Below are positions 1 to 11,914 of a stretch of DNA of 64,000 nt, piece after piece. Positions within the stretch are counted from its first letter, which is position 1, and every line of letters begins with the position of its first letter. The translations under genes were made by a program, and so were the position numbers. A model generated the notes under the pieces. That model did no database searches, was not told where the DNA came from, and saw nothing but the letters and a program-made list of their open reading frames with translations. Origin of the DNA: Luzula sylvatica (Eukaryota; Streptophyta; Magnoliopsida; Poales; Juncaceae); the NCBI GenBank assembly GCA_946800325.1, contig OX326959.1, positions 28,967,115 through 29,031,114 on the forward strand. The letters run 5' to 3'.

Positions 1-67
1 TGTAGTAAAAGATACGATACAAATGAACTCAAAACACGTTATTTGAACTCCACAAAGCGTTAAAATC

Positions 68-88
68 TTGTTTTGAATCGAAAAACAA
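68..88. repeat. Inverted repeat in monomer, 7 bp arms, 7 nt spacer
   Basis: TTGTTTT at 68-74 is the reverse complement of AAAACAA at 82-88, with spacer gaatcga between. The same dyad is present in nearly every monomer. The common alleles at this place (gaatcga, caatcga, gattcga, gaatcaa) fall inside the spacer and leave the arms intact. Arm breaks are rare, for example near 4286 and its copy near 11974 (cttgattt), near 7261 and its copy near 14949, near 31063, near 56844, and in the run-on A alleles such as near 1953. Short dyads in centromeric satellites have been proposed to form hairpins or cruciforms; that role is inference here. Confidence 0.85.
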
Positions 89-105
89 ACTTTCTTAGTG
101 TTTGT
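85..105. repeat. Second, overlapping inverted repeat, 6 bp arms
   Basis: ACAAAC at 85-90 is the reverse complement of GTTTGT at 100-105, with spacer tttcttagt. Its left arm overlaps the right arm of the dyad at 68-88, so the two hairpins cannot form together. The tgtatgtg allele and the ttctg one-base deletion allele both break the right arm, while tttcttag and ttacttag differ only in the loop. Confidence 0.75.
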
Positions 106-3100
106 GAAATTTGGTGAAAAGTTATGTAGTAAAAGATACGATACAAATGATCTCAAAACACGTTATTTGAACTCCACAAAGCGTTAAAATCTTGTTTTCA
201 ATCGAAAAACAAACTTACTTAGTGTTTGTGAAATTTGGTGAAAAGTTATGTAGTAAAAGATACGATACAAATGAACTCAAAACACGTTATTTGAACTCCA
301 CAAAGCGTTAAAATCTTGTTTTGATTCGAAAAACAAACTTTCTTAGTGTTTGTGAAATTTGGTGAAAAGTTATGTAGTAAAATATATGATACAAATGATC
401 TCAAAACACGTTATTTGAACTCCTCAGAGCGTTAAAATCTTGTTTTGAATCGAAAAACAAACTTACTTAGTGTTTGTGAAATTTGGTGAAAAGTTATGTA
501 GTAAAAGATGCGATACAAATGATCTCAAAACATGTTATTTGAACTCCTCAAAGCGTTAAAATCTTGTTTTGAATCGAAAAACAAACTTTCTTAGTGTTTG
601 TGAAATTTGGTGAAAAGTTATGTAGTAAAAGATACGATACAAATGATCTCAAAACACGTTATTTGAACTCCACAAATAGTTAAAATCTTGTTTTCAATCG
701 AAAAACAAACTTACTTAGTGTTTGTGAAATTTGGTGAAAAGTTATGTAGTAAAAGATACGATACAAATGATCTCAAAACACGTTATTTGAACTCCTCAAA
801 GCGTTAAAATCTTGTTTTGAATCAAAAAACAAACTTTCTTAGTGTATGTGAAATTTGGTGAAAAGTTACGTAGTAAAAGATAAGATACAAATGGTCTCAA
901 AACACGTTATTTGAACTCCACAAAACATTAAAATCTTGTTTTCAATCGAAAAACAAACTTACTTAGTGTTTGTGAAATTTGGTGAAAAGTTATGTAGTAA
1001 AAGATACGATAAAAATGAACTCAAAACACGTTATTTGATCTCCACAAAGCGTTAAAATCTTGTTTTGAATCGAAAAACAAACTTTCTTAGTGTTTGTGAA
1101 ATTTGGTGAAAAGTTATGTAGTAAAAGATACGATACAAATGATCTCAAAACACGTTATTTGAACTCCACAAAGCGTTAAAATCTTGTTTTCAATCGAAAA
1201 ACAAACTTACTTAGTGTTTGTGAAATTTGGTGAAAAGTTATGTAGTAAAAAATACGATACAAATGAACTCAAAACACGTTATTTGAACTCCACAAAGCGT
1301 TAAAATCTTGTTTTGAATCGAAAAACAAACTTTCTTAGTGTTTGTGAAATTTGGTGAAAAGTTATGTAGTAAAATATACGATACAAATGATCTCAAAACA
1401 CGTTATTTGAACTCCTCAAAGCGTTAAAATCTTGTTTTGAATCGAAAGACAAACTTTCATAGTGTTTGTGAAATTTGGTGAAAAGTTATGTAGTAAAAGA
1501 TGCGATACAAATGATCTCAAAACACGTTATTTGAACTCCTCAAAGCGTTAAAATCTTGTTTTGAATCGAAAAACAAACTTTCTTAGTGTTTGTGAAATTT
1601 GGTGAAAAGTTATGTAGTAAAATATACGATACAAATGATTTCAAAACACGTTATTTGAACTCCTCAGAGCGTTAAAATCTTGTTTTGAATCGAAAAACAA
1701 ACTTTCATAGTGTTTGTGAAATTTGGTGAAAAGTTATGTAGTAAAAGATGCGATACAAATGATCTCAAAACACGTTATTTGAACTCCTCACAGCGTTAAA
1801 ATCTTGTTTTGAATCGAAAAACAAACTTTCTTAGTGTATGTGAAATTTGGTGAAAAGTTACGTAGTAAAAGATACGATACAAATGATCTCAAAACACGTT
1901 ATTCGAACTCCACAAATCGTTAAAATCTTGTTTTGAATCGAAAAAAAAACTTTCTTAGTGTTTGTGAAATTTGGTGAAAAGTTATGTAGTAAAAGATACG
2001 ATACAAATGATCTCAAAACACGTTATTTGAACTCCTCAAAGCGTTAAAATCTTGTTTTGAATCAAAAAACAAACTTTCTTAGGGTATGTGAAATTTGGTG
2101 AAAAGTTACGTAGTAAAAGATACGATACAAATGATCTCAAAACACGTTATTTGAACTCCACAAAGCATTAAAATCTTGTTTTCAATCGAAAAACAAACTT
2201 ACTTAGTGTTTGTGAAATTTGGTGAAAAGTTATGTAGTAAAAGATACGATACAAATGAACTCAAAACACGTTATTTGAACTCCACAAAGCGTTAAAATCT
2301 TGTTTTGAATCGAAAAACAAACTTTCTTAGTGTTTGTGAAATTTGGTGAAAAGTTATATAGTAAAAGATACGATACAAATGATCTCAAAACACGTTATTT
2401 GAACTCCACAAAGCGTTAAAATCTTGTTTTCAATCGAAAAACAAACTTACTTAGTGTTTGTGAAATTTGGTGAAAAGTTATGTAGTAAAAGATACGATAC
2501 AAATGAACTCAAAACACGTTATTTGAACTCCACAAAGCGTTAAAATCTTGTTTTGATTCGAAAAACAAACTTTCTTAGTGTTTGTGAAATTTGGTGAAAA
2601 GTTATGTAGTAAAATATATGATACAAATGATCTCAAAACACGTTATTTGAACTCCTCAGAGCGTTAAAATCTTGTTTTGAATCGAAAAACAAACTTACTT
2701 AGTGTTTGTGAAATTTGGTGAAAAGTTATGTAGTAAAAGATGCGATACAAATGATCTCAAAACATGTTATTTGAACTCCTCAAAGCGTTAAAATCTTGTT
2801 TTGAATCGAAAAACAAACTTTCTTAGTGTTTGTGAAATTTGGTGAAAAGTTATGTAGTAAAATATACGATACAAATTATCTCAAAACACGTTATTTGAAC
2901 TCCTCAGAGCGTTAAAATCTTGTTTTGAATCGAAAAACAAACTTACTTAGTGTTTGTGAAATTTGGTGAAAAGTTATGTAGTAAAAGATGTGATACAAAT
3001 GATCTCAAAACATGTTATTTGAACTCCTCAAAGCGTTAAAATCTTGTTTTGAATCGAAAAACAAACTTTCTTAGTGTTTGTGAAATTTGGTGAAAAGTTA

Positions 3101-4185
3101 TGTAGTTAAATATACGATACAAATGATCTCAAAACACGTTATTTGAACTCCTCAGAGCGTTAAAATCTTGTTTTGAATCGAAAAACAAACTTTCATAGTG
3201 TTTGTGAAATTTGGTGAAAAGTTATGTAGTAAAATATGCGATACAAATGATCTCAAAACACGTTATTTGAACTCCTCAAAGCGTTAAAATCTTGTTTTGA
3301 ATCGAAAAACAAACTTTCTTAGTGTATGTGAAATTTGGTGAAAAGTTACGTAGTAAAAGATACGATACAAATGATCTCAAAACACGTTATTTGAACTCCA
3401 CAAAGCATTAAAATCTTGTTTTCAATCGAAAAACAAACTTACTTAGTGTATGTGAAATTTGGTGAAAAGTTCTGTAGTAAAAGATACGATACAAATGAAC
3501 TCAAAACACGTTGTTTGAACTCCACAAAGCGTTAAAATCTTGTTTTGAATCGAAAAACAAACTTTCTTAGTGTTTGTGAAATTTGGTGAAAAGTTATGTA
3601 GTAAAAGATACGATACAAATGATCTCAAAACACATTATTTGAACTCCACAAATAGTTAAAATCTTGTTTTCAATCGAAAAACAAACTTACTTAGTGTTTG
3701 TGAAATTTGGTGAAAAATTATGTAGTAAAAGATACGATACAAATGATCTCAAAACACGTTATTTGAACTCCTCAAAGCGTTAAAATCTTGTTTTGAAACA
3801 AAAAACAAACTTTCTTAGTGTATGTGAAATTTGGTGAAAAGTTACGTAGTAAAAGATACGATACAAATGGTTTCAAAACACGTTATTTGAACTCCACAAA
3901 GCATTAAAATCTTGTTTTCAATCGAAAAACAAACTTACTTAGTGTTTGTGAAATTTGGTGAAAAGTTATGTAGTAAAAGATACGATAAAAATGAACTCAA
4001 AATACGTTATTTGATCTCCACAAAGCGTTAAAATCTTGTTTTGAATCGAAAAACAAACTTTCTTAGTGTTTGTGAAATTTGGTGCAAAGTTATGTAGTAA
4101 AAGATACGATACAAATGATCTCAAAACACGTTATTTGAACTCCACAAAGCGTTAAAATCTTGTTTTCAATCGAAAAACAAACTTA

Positions 4186-7100
4186 CTTAGTGTTTGTGAA
4201 ATTTGGTGAAAAGTTATGTAGTAAAAAATACGAAACAAATGAACTCAAAACACGTTATTTGAACTCTACAAAGCGTTAAAATCTTGATTTGAATCGAAAA
4301 ACAAACTTTCTTAGTGTTTGTGAAATTTGGTGAAAAGTTATGTAGTAAAATATACGATACAAATGATCTCAAAACACGTTATTTGAACTCCTCAAAGCGT
4401 TAAAATCTTGTTTTGAATCGAAAAACAAACTTTCATAGTGTTTGTGAAATTTGGTGAAAAGTTATGTAGTAAAAGATGCGATACAAATGATCTCAAAACA
4501 CGTTATTTGAACTCCTCAAAGCGTTAAAATCTTGTTTTGAATCGAAAAACAAACTTTCTTAGTGTTTGTGAAATTTGGTGAAAAGTTATGTAGTAAAATA
4601 TACGATACAAATGATCTCAAAACACGTTATTTGAACTCCTCAGAGCGTTAAAATCTTGTTTTGAATCGAAAAACAAACTTTCTTAGTGTATATGAAATTT
4701 GGTGAAAAGTTACGTAGTAAAAGATACGATACAAATGATCTCAAAACACGTTATTCGAACTCCACAAATCGTTAAAATCTTGTTTTGAATCGAAAAAAAA
4801 AATTTCTTAGTGTTTGTGAAATTTGGTGAAAATTTATGTAGTAAAAGATACGATACAAATGATCTCAAAACGCGTTATTTGAACTCCTCAAACCGTTAAA
4901 ATCTTGTTTTGAATCGAAAAACAAACTTTCATAGTGTTTGTGAAATTTGGTGAAAAGTTATGTAGTAAAAGATGCGATACAAATGATCTCAAAACACGTT
5001 ATTTGAACTGCTCAAAGCGTTAAAATCTTGTTTTGAATCGAAAAACAAACTTTCTTAGTGTTTGTGAAATTTGGTGAAAAGTAATGTAGTAAAATATACA
5101 ATACAAATGATCTCAAAAAACGTTATTTGAACTCCTCAGAGCGTTAAAATCTTGTTTTGAATCGAAAAACAGACTTTCATAGTGTTTGTGAAATTTGGTG
5201 AAAAGTTATGTTGTAAAAGATGCGATACAAATGATCTCAAAACACGTTATTTGAACTCCTCAAAGCGTTAAAATCTTGTTTTGAATCGAAAAAAAAAATT
5301 TCTTAGTGTTTGTGAAATTTGGTGAAAATTTATGTAGTAAAAGATACGATACAAATGATCTCAAAACGCGTTATTTGAACTCCTCAAAGCGTTAAAATCT
5401 TGTTTTGAATCGAAAAACAAACTTTCTTAGTGTATGTGAAATTTGGTGAAAAGTTACGTAGTAAAAGATACGATACAAATGATCTCAAAACACGTTATTC
5501 GAACTCCACAAATCGTTAAAATCTTGTTTTGAATCGAAAAAAAAACTTTCTTAGTGTTTGTGAAATTTGGTGAAAAGTTACGTAGTAAAAGATACGATAC
5601 AAATGAACTTAAAACACGTTATTTGAACTCCACAAAGCGTTAAAATCTTGTTTTGAATCGAAAAACAAACTTTCTTAGTGTTTGTGAAATTTGGTGAAAA
5701 GTTACGTAGTAAAAGATACGATACAAATGATCTCAAAACACGTTATTTGAACTCCTCAAAGCGTTAAAATCTTGTTTTGAATCAAAAAACAAACTTTCTT
5801 AGTGTATGTGAAATTTGGTGAAAAGTTACGTAGTAAAAGATACGATACAAATGATCTCAAAACACGTTATTTGAACTCCACAAAGCATTAAAATCTTGTT
5901 TTCAATCGAAAAACAAACTTACTTAGTGTTTGTGAAATTTGGTGAAAAGTTATGTAGTAAAAGATACGATACAAATGAACTGAAAACACGTTATTTGAAC
6001 TCCACAAAGCGTTAAAATCTTGTTTTGAATCGAAAAACAAACTTTCTTAGTGTTTGTGAAATTTGGTGAAAAGTTATGTAGTAAAAGATACGATACAAAT
6101 GATCTCAAAACACGTTATTTGAACTCCACAAAGCGTTAAAATCTTGTTTTCAATCGAAAAACAAACTTACTTAGTGTTTGTGAAATTTGGTGAAAAGTTA
6201 TGTAGTAAAAGATGCGATACAAATGATCTCAAAACACGTTATTTGAACTCCTCAAAGCGTTAAAATCTTGTTTTGAATCGAAAAACAAACTTTCTTAGTG
6301 TATGTGAAATTTGGTGAAAAGTTACGTAGTAAAAGATACGATACAAATGATCTCAAAACACGTTATTCGAACTCCACAAATCGTTAAAATCTTGTTTTGA
6401 ATCGAAAAAAAAAATTTCTTAGTGTTTGTGAAATTTGGTGAAAATTTATGTAGTAAAAGATACGATACAAATGATCTCAAAACGCGTTATTTGAACTCCT
6501 CAAAGCGTTAAAATCTTGTTTTGAATCGAAAAACAAACTTTCTTAGTGTATGTGAAATTTGGTGAAAAGTTACGTAGTAAAAGATACGATACAAATGATC
6601 TCAAAACACGTTATTCGAACTCCACAAATCGTTAAAATCTTGTTTTGAATCGAAAAAAAAACTTTCTTAGTGTTTGTGAAATTTGGTGAAAATTTATGTA
6701 GTAAAAGATACGATACAAATGATCTCAAAACGCGTTATTTGAACTCCTCAAAGCGTTAAAATCTTGTTTTGAATCGAAAAACAAACTTTCTTAGTGTATG
6801 TGAAATTTGGTGAAAAGTTACGTAGTAAAAGATACGATACAAATGATCTCAAAACACGTTATTTGAACTCCACAAAGCATTAAAATCTTGTTTTCAATCG
6901 AAAAACAAACTTACTTAGTGTTTGTGAAATTTGGTGAAAAGTTATGTAGTAAAAGATACGATACATATGAACTCAAAACACGTTATTTGAACTCCACAAA
7001 GTGTTAAAATCTTGTTTTGAATCGAAAAACAAACTTTCTTAGTGTTTCTGAAATTTGGTGAAAAGTTATGTAGTAAAATATACGATACAAATGATCTCAA

Positions 7101-10100
7101 AACACGTTATTGGAACTCCACAAAGCGTTAAAATCTTGTTTTCAATCGAAAAACAAACTTACTTAGTGTTTGTGAAATTTGGTGAAAAGTTATGTAGTAA
7201 AAGATACGATACAAATGAACTCAAAACACGTTATTTGAACTCCACAAAGTGTTAAAATCTTTTTTTGAATCGAAAAACAAACTTTCTTAGTGTTTGTGAA
7301 ATTTGGTGAAAAGTTATGTAGTAAAATATACGATACAAATGATCTCAAAACACGTTATTTGAACTCCTCAAAGCGTTAAAATCTTGTTTTGAATCGAAAA
7401 ACAAACTTTCATAGTGTTTGTGAAATTTGGTGAAAAGTTATGTAGTAAAATATACGATACAAATGATCTCAAAACACGTTATTTGAACTCCTCAAAGCGT
7501 TAAAATCTTGTTTTGAATCGAAAAACAAACTTTCATATTGTTTGTGAAATTTGGTGAAAAGTTATGTAGTAAAATATACGATACAAATGATCTCAAAACA
7601 CGTTATTTGAACTCCTCAAAGCGTTAAAATCTTTTTTTGAATCGAAAAACAAACTTTCATATTGTTTGTGAAGTTTGGTGAAAAGTTATGTAGTAAAAGA
7701 TGCGATACAAATGATCTCAAAACATGTTATTTGAACTCCTCAAAGCGTTAATATCTTGTTTTCAATCGAAAAACAAACTTTCTTAGTGTTTGTGAAATTT
7801 GGTGAAAAGTTATGTAGTAAAAGATACGATACAAATGAACTCAAAACACGTTATTTGAACTCCACAAAGTGTTAAAATCTTGTTTTGAATCGAAAAACAA
7901 ACTTTCATAGTGTTTGTGAAATTTGGTGAAAAGTTATGTAGTAAAAGATGCGATACAAATGATCTCAAAACATGTTATTTGAACTCCTCAAAGCGTTAAT
8001 ATCTTGTTTTCAATCGAAAAACAAACTTTCTTAGTGTTTGTGAAATTTGGTGAAAAGTTATGTAGTAAAAGATACGATACAAATGAACTCAAAACACGTT
8101 ATTTGAACTCCTCAAAGCGTTAAAATCTTGTTTTGAATCAAAAAACAAACTTTCTTAGTGGATGTGAAATTTGGTGAAAAGTTATGTAGTAAAAGATGCG
8201 ATACAAATGATCTCAAAACACGTTATTTGAACTCCACAAAGCGTTAAAATCTTGTTTTGAATCGAAAAACAAACTTTCTTAGTGTTTGTGAAATTTGGTG
8301 AATAGTTATGTAGTAAAAGATACGATACAAATGATCTCAAAACACGTTATTGGAACTCCACAAAGCGTTAAAATCTTGTTTTCAATCGAAAAACAAACTT
8401 ACTTAGTGTTTGTGAAATTTGGTGAAAAGTTATGTAGTAAAAGATACGATACAAATGAACTCAAAACACGTTATTTGAACTCCACAAAGTGTTAAAATCT
8501 TGTTTTGAATCGAAAAACAAACTTTCTTAGTGTTTGTGAAATTTGGTGAAAAGTTATGTAGTAAAATATACGATACAAATGATCTCAAAACACGTTATTT
8601 GAACTCCTCAAAGCGTTAAAATCTTGTTTTGAATCGAAAAACAAACTTTCATAGTGTTTGTGAAGTTTGGTGAAAAGTTATGTAGTAAAAGATGCGATAC
8701 AAATGATCTCAAAACATGTTATTTGAACTCCTCAAAGCGTTAATATCTTGTTTTCAATCGAAAAACAAACTTTCTTAGTGTATGTGAAATTTGGTGAAAA
8801 GTTATGTAGTAAAAGATACTATACAAATGATCTCAAAACACGTTATTTGAACTCCACAAAGCGTTAAAATCTTGTTTTGAATCGAAAAACAAACTTTCTT
8901 AGTGTTTGTGAAATTTGGTGAAAAGTTATGTAGTAAAAGATATGATACAAATGATCTCAAAACACGTTATTCGAACTCCACAAAGCGTTAAAATCTTGTT
9001 TTGAATCGAAAAACAAACTTTCTTAGTGTTTGTGAAATTTGGTGAAAATTTATGTAGTAAAAGATACGATACAAATGATCTCAAAACACGTTATTTGAAC
9101 TCCTCAAAGCGTTAAAATCTTGTTTTGAATCAAAAAACAAACTTTCTTAGTGTATGTGAAATTTGGTGAAAAGTTACGTAGTAAAAGATACGATACAAAT
9201 GATCTCAAAACACGTTATTTGAACTCCACAAAGCATTAAAATCTTGTTTTCAATCGAAAAACAAACTTACTTAGTGTTTGTGAAATTTGGTGAAAAGTTA
9301 TGTAGTAAAAGATACGATACAAATGAACTCAAAACACGTTATTTGAACTCCACAAAGCGTTAAAATCTTGTTTTGAATCGAAAAACAAACTTTCTTAGTG
9401 TTTGTGAAATTTGGTGAAAAGTTATGTAGTAAAAGATACGATACAAATGATCTCAAAACACGTTATTTGAACTGCACAAAGCGTTAAAATCTTGTTTTCA
9501 ATCGAAAAACAAACTTACTTAGTGTTTGTGAAATTTGGTGAAAAGTTATGTAGTAAAAGATACGATACAAATGAACTCAAAACACGTTATTTGAACTCCA
9601 CAAAGCGTTAAAATCTTGTTTTGATTCGAAAAACAAACTTTCTTAGTGTTTGTGAAATTTGGTGAAAAGTTATGTAGTAAAATATACGATACAAATGATC
9701 TCAAAACACGTTATTTGAACTCCTCAGAGCGTTAAAATCTTGTTTTGAATCGAAAAACAAACTTACTTAGTGTTTGTGAAATTTGGAGAAAAGTTATGTA
9801 GTAAAAGATGCGATACAAATGATCTCAAAACATGTTATTTGAACTCCTCAAAGCGTTAAAATCTTGTTTTGAATCGAAAAACAAACTTTCTTAGTGTTTG
9901 TGAAATTTGGTGAAAAGTTATGTAGTAAAATATACGATACAAATGATCTCAAAACACGTTATTTGAACTCCTCAGAGCGTTAAAATCTTGTTTTGAATCG
10001 AAAAACAAACTTTCATAGTGTTTGTGAAATTTGGTGAAAAGTTATGTAGTAAAAGATGCGATACAAATGATCTCAAAACACGTTATTTGAACTCCTCAAA

Positions 10101-11873
10101 GCGTTAAAATCTTGTTTTGAATCGAAAAACAAACTTTCTTAGTGTATGTGAAATTTGGTGAAAAGTTACGTAGTAAAAGATACGATACAAATGATCTCAA
10201 AACACGTCATTTGAACTCCACAAAGCATTAAAATCTTGTTTTCAATCGAAAAACAAACTTACTTAGTGTATGTGAAATTTGGTGAAAAGTTATGTAGTAA
10301 AAGATACGATACAAACGAACTCAAAACACGTTGTTTGAACTCCACAAAGCGTTAAAATCTTGTTTTGAATCGAAAAACAAACTTTCTTAGTGTTTGTGAA
10401 ATTTGGTGAAAAGTTATGTAGTAAAAGATACGATACAAATGATCTCAAAACACGTTATTTGAACTCCACAAATAGTTAAAATCTTGTTTTCAATCGAAAA
10501 ACAAACTTACTTAGTGTTTGTGAAATTTGGTGAAAAGTTATGTAGTAAAAGATACGATACAAATGATCTCAAAACACGTTATTTGAACTCCTCAAAGCGT
10601 TAAAATCTTGTTTTGAATCAAAAAACAAACTTTCTTAGTGTATGTGAAATTTGGTGAAAAGTTACGTAGTAAAAGATACGATACAAATGGTCTCAAAACA
10701 CGTTATTTGAACTCCACAAAGCATTAAAATCTTGTTTTCAAACGAAAAACAAACTTACTTAGTGTTTGTGAAATTTGGTGAAAAGTTATGTAGTAAAAGA
10801 TACGATACAAATGAACTCAAAACACGTTATTTGAACTCCACAAAGCGTTAAAATCTTGTTTTGAATCGAAAAACGAACTTTCTTAGTGTTTGTGAAATTT
10901 GGTGAAAAGTTATGTAGTAAAAGATACGATACAAATGATCTCAAAACACGTTATTTGAACTGCACAAAGCGTTAAAATCTTGTTTTCAATCGAAAAACAA
11001 ACTTACTTAGTGTTTGTGAAATTTGGTGAAAAGTTATGTAGTAAAAGATACGATACAAATGAACTCAAAACACGTTATTTGAACTCCACAAAGCGTTAAA
11101 ATCTTGTTTTGATTCGAAAAACAAACTTTCTTAGTGTTTGTGAAATTTGGTGAAAAGTTATGTAGTAAAATATACGATACAAATGATCTCAAAACACGTT
11201 ATTTGAACTCCTCAGAGCGTTAAAATCTTGTTTTGAATCGAAAAACAAACTTACTTAGTGTTTGTGAAATTTGGAAAAAAGTTATGTAGTAAAAGATGCG
11301 ATACAAATGATCTCAAAACATGTTATTTGAACTCCTCAAAGCGTTAAAATCTTGTTTTGAATCGAAAAACAAACTTTCTTAGTGTTTGTGAAATTTGGTG
11401 AAAAGTTATGTAGTAAAATATACGATACAAATGATCTCAAAACACGTTATTTGAACTCCTCAGAGCGTTAAAATCTTGTTTTGAATCGAAAAACAAACTT
11501 TCATAGTGTTTGTGAAATTTGGTGAAAAGTTATGTAGTAAAAGATGCGATACAAATGATCTCAAAACACGTTATTTGAACTCCTCAAAGCGTTAAAATCT
11601 TGTTTTGAATCGAAAAACAAACTTTCTTAGTGTATGTGAAATTTGGTGAAAAGTTACGTAGTAAAAGATACGATACAAATGATCTCAAAACACGTTATTT
11701 GAACTCCACAAAGCATTAAAATCTTGTTTTCAATCGAAAAACAAACTTACTTAGTGTATGTGAAATTTGGTGAAAAGTTATGTAGTAAAAGATACGATAC
11801 AAATGAACTCAAAACACGTTGTTTGAACTCCACAAAGCGTTAAAATCTTGTTTTGAATCGAAAAACAAACTTT
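4186..11873 (+). repeat. Higher-order unit A1 (7688 bp, 62 monomers)
   Basis: First of two adjacent units. Every private variant I compared reappears exactly 7688 bp downstream: gtaaaaaatacgaaac (near 4221 and 11909), atacaatac (near 5096), aacttaaaac (near 5607), agtggatgtg (near 8157), gtgaatagtt (near 8298), ttggagaaaa (near 9784), cacgtcattt (near 10205), acaaacgaac (near 10313), aaacgaactt (near 10871) and ttggaaaaaa (near 11271). The left edge is set by the last mismatch, at 4185 (a, against t at 11873). No coding potential is seen. Confidence 0.9.
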
Positions 11874-11914
11874 CTTAGTGTTTGTGAAATTTGGTGAAAA
11901 GTTATGTAGTAAAA
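9045..11914 (+). repeat. Internal 12-monomer (1488 bp) tandem duplication in A1
   Basis: About 9045-10532 matches about 10533-11914 at an offset of 1488 bp (12 monomers). The second copy is cut short by the A1/A2 junction. The copies differ at diagnostic sites: ttggagaaaa at 9784 against ttggaaaaaa at 11271, gatctc against ggtctc near 10688, and aatcg against aaacg near 10741. The 12-monomer step is therefore older than the 62-monomer duplication, which copied both halves unchanged. Confidence 0.75.

Larger units (their letters stand above)
1..124 (+). repeat. Representative satellite monomer (124 bp)
   Basis: Counted from tgtagtaaaa, the consensus holds 48 A, 40 T and 36 G+C. A or T tracts begin near positions 7, 21, 31, 41, 54, 62, 71, 81, 91, 101, 109 and 117, close to one per helical turn. 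Four CpGs lie at about 15 (tacgat), 37 (cacgtt), 58 (gcgtt) and 79 (atcgaa). Recurrent variable sites are aaatgaactc or aaatgatctc; ctccac or ctcctc; gcgtt, gcatt, gtgtt, tagtt or tcgtt; ttgaatcg, ttcaatcg or ttgattcg; tttcttag, ttacttag or tttcatag; tgtttgtg or tgtatgtg; tgtag or cgtag; and agata, atata or agatg. Small internal echoes are a doubled gatac (11-20) and gtgaaa repeated at a 10 bp step (104 and 114). Confidence 0.95.
1..4185 (+). repeat. Array block 1: mixed 18- and 24-monomer duplications
   Basis: This stretch lies before the long 7.7 kb units and is made of partly overlapping older copies. About 1-620 matches about 2233-2852 at an offset of 2232 bp (18 monomers); both carry the rare aatatatgat allele near 381 and 2613. 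About 640-1240 matches about 3616-4216 at 2976 bp (24 monomers); both carry gataaaaatg, near 1008 and 3984, and the aatggt allele. Copies differ at scattered sites (for example taagat near 890, and tatatag near 2354), so they are older than the identical units to the right. Confidence 0.8.

Noticed and set aside
1..124. Origin of the monomer from a shorter ancestral repeat
   Set aside because: The gatac doublet, the paired gtgaaa and the three caaa words are too short and irregular in an AT-rich unit to support an internal period beyond the general 10 bp A-tract rhythm.
324..340. CENP-B box-like sequence in the gattcg allele (attcgaaaaa...)
   Set aside because: TTCG and the following essential A fit the NTTCGNNNNANNCGGGN pattern, but the CGGG part is missing in every monomer and most monomers carry gaatcg or caatcg instead.
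3443..3628. 61-codon open frame on the - strand
   Set aside because: It lies fully inside satellite monomers, occurs once, shows no recognisable domain, and depends on chance variants (ttctgtag near 3471, cacatt near 3632).
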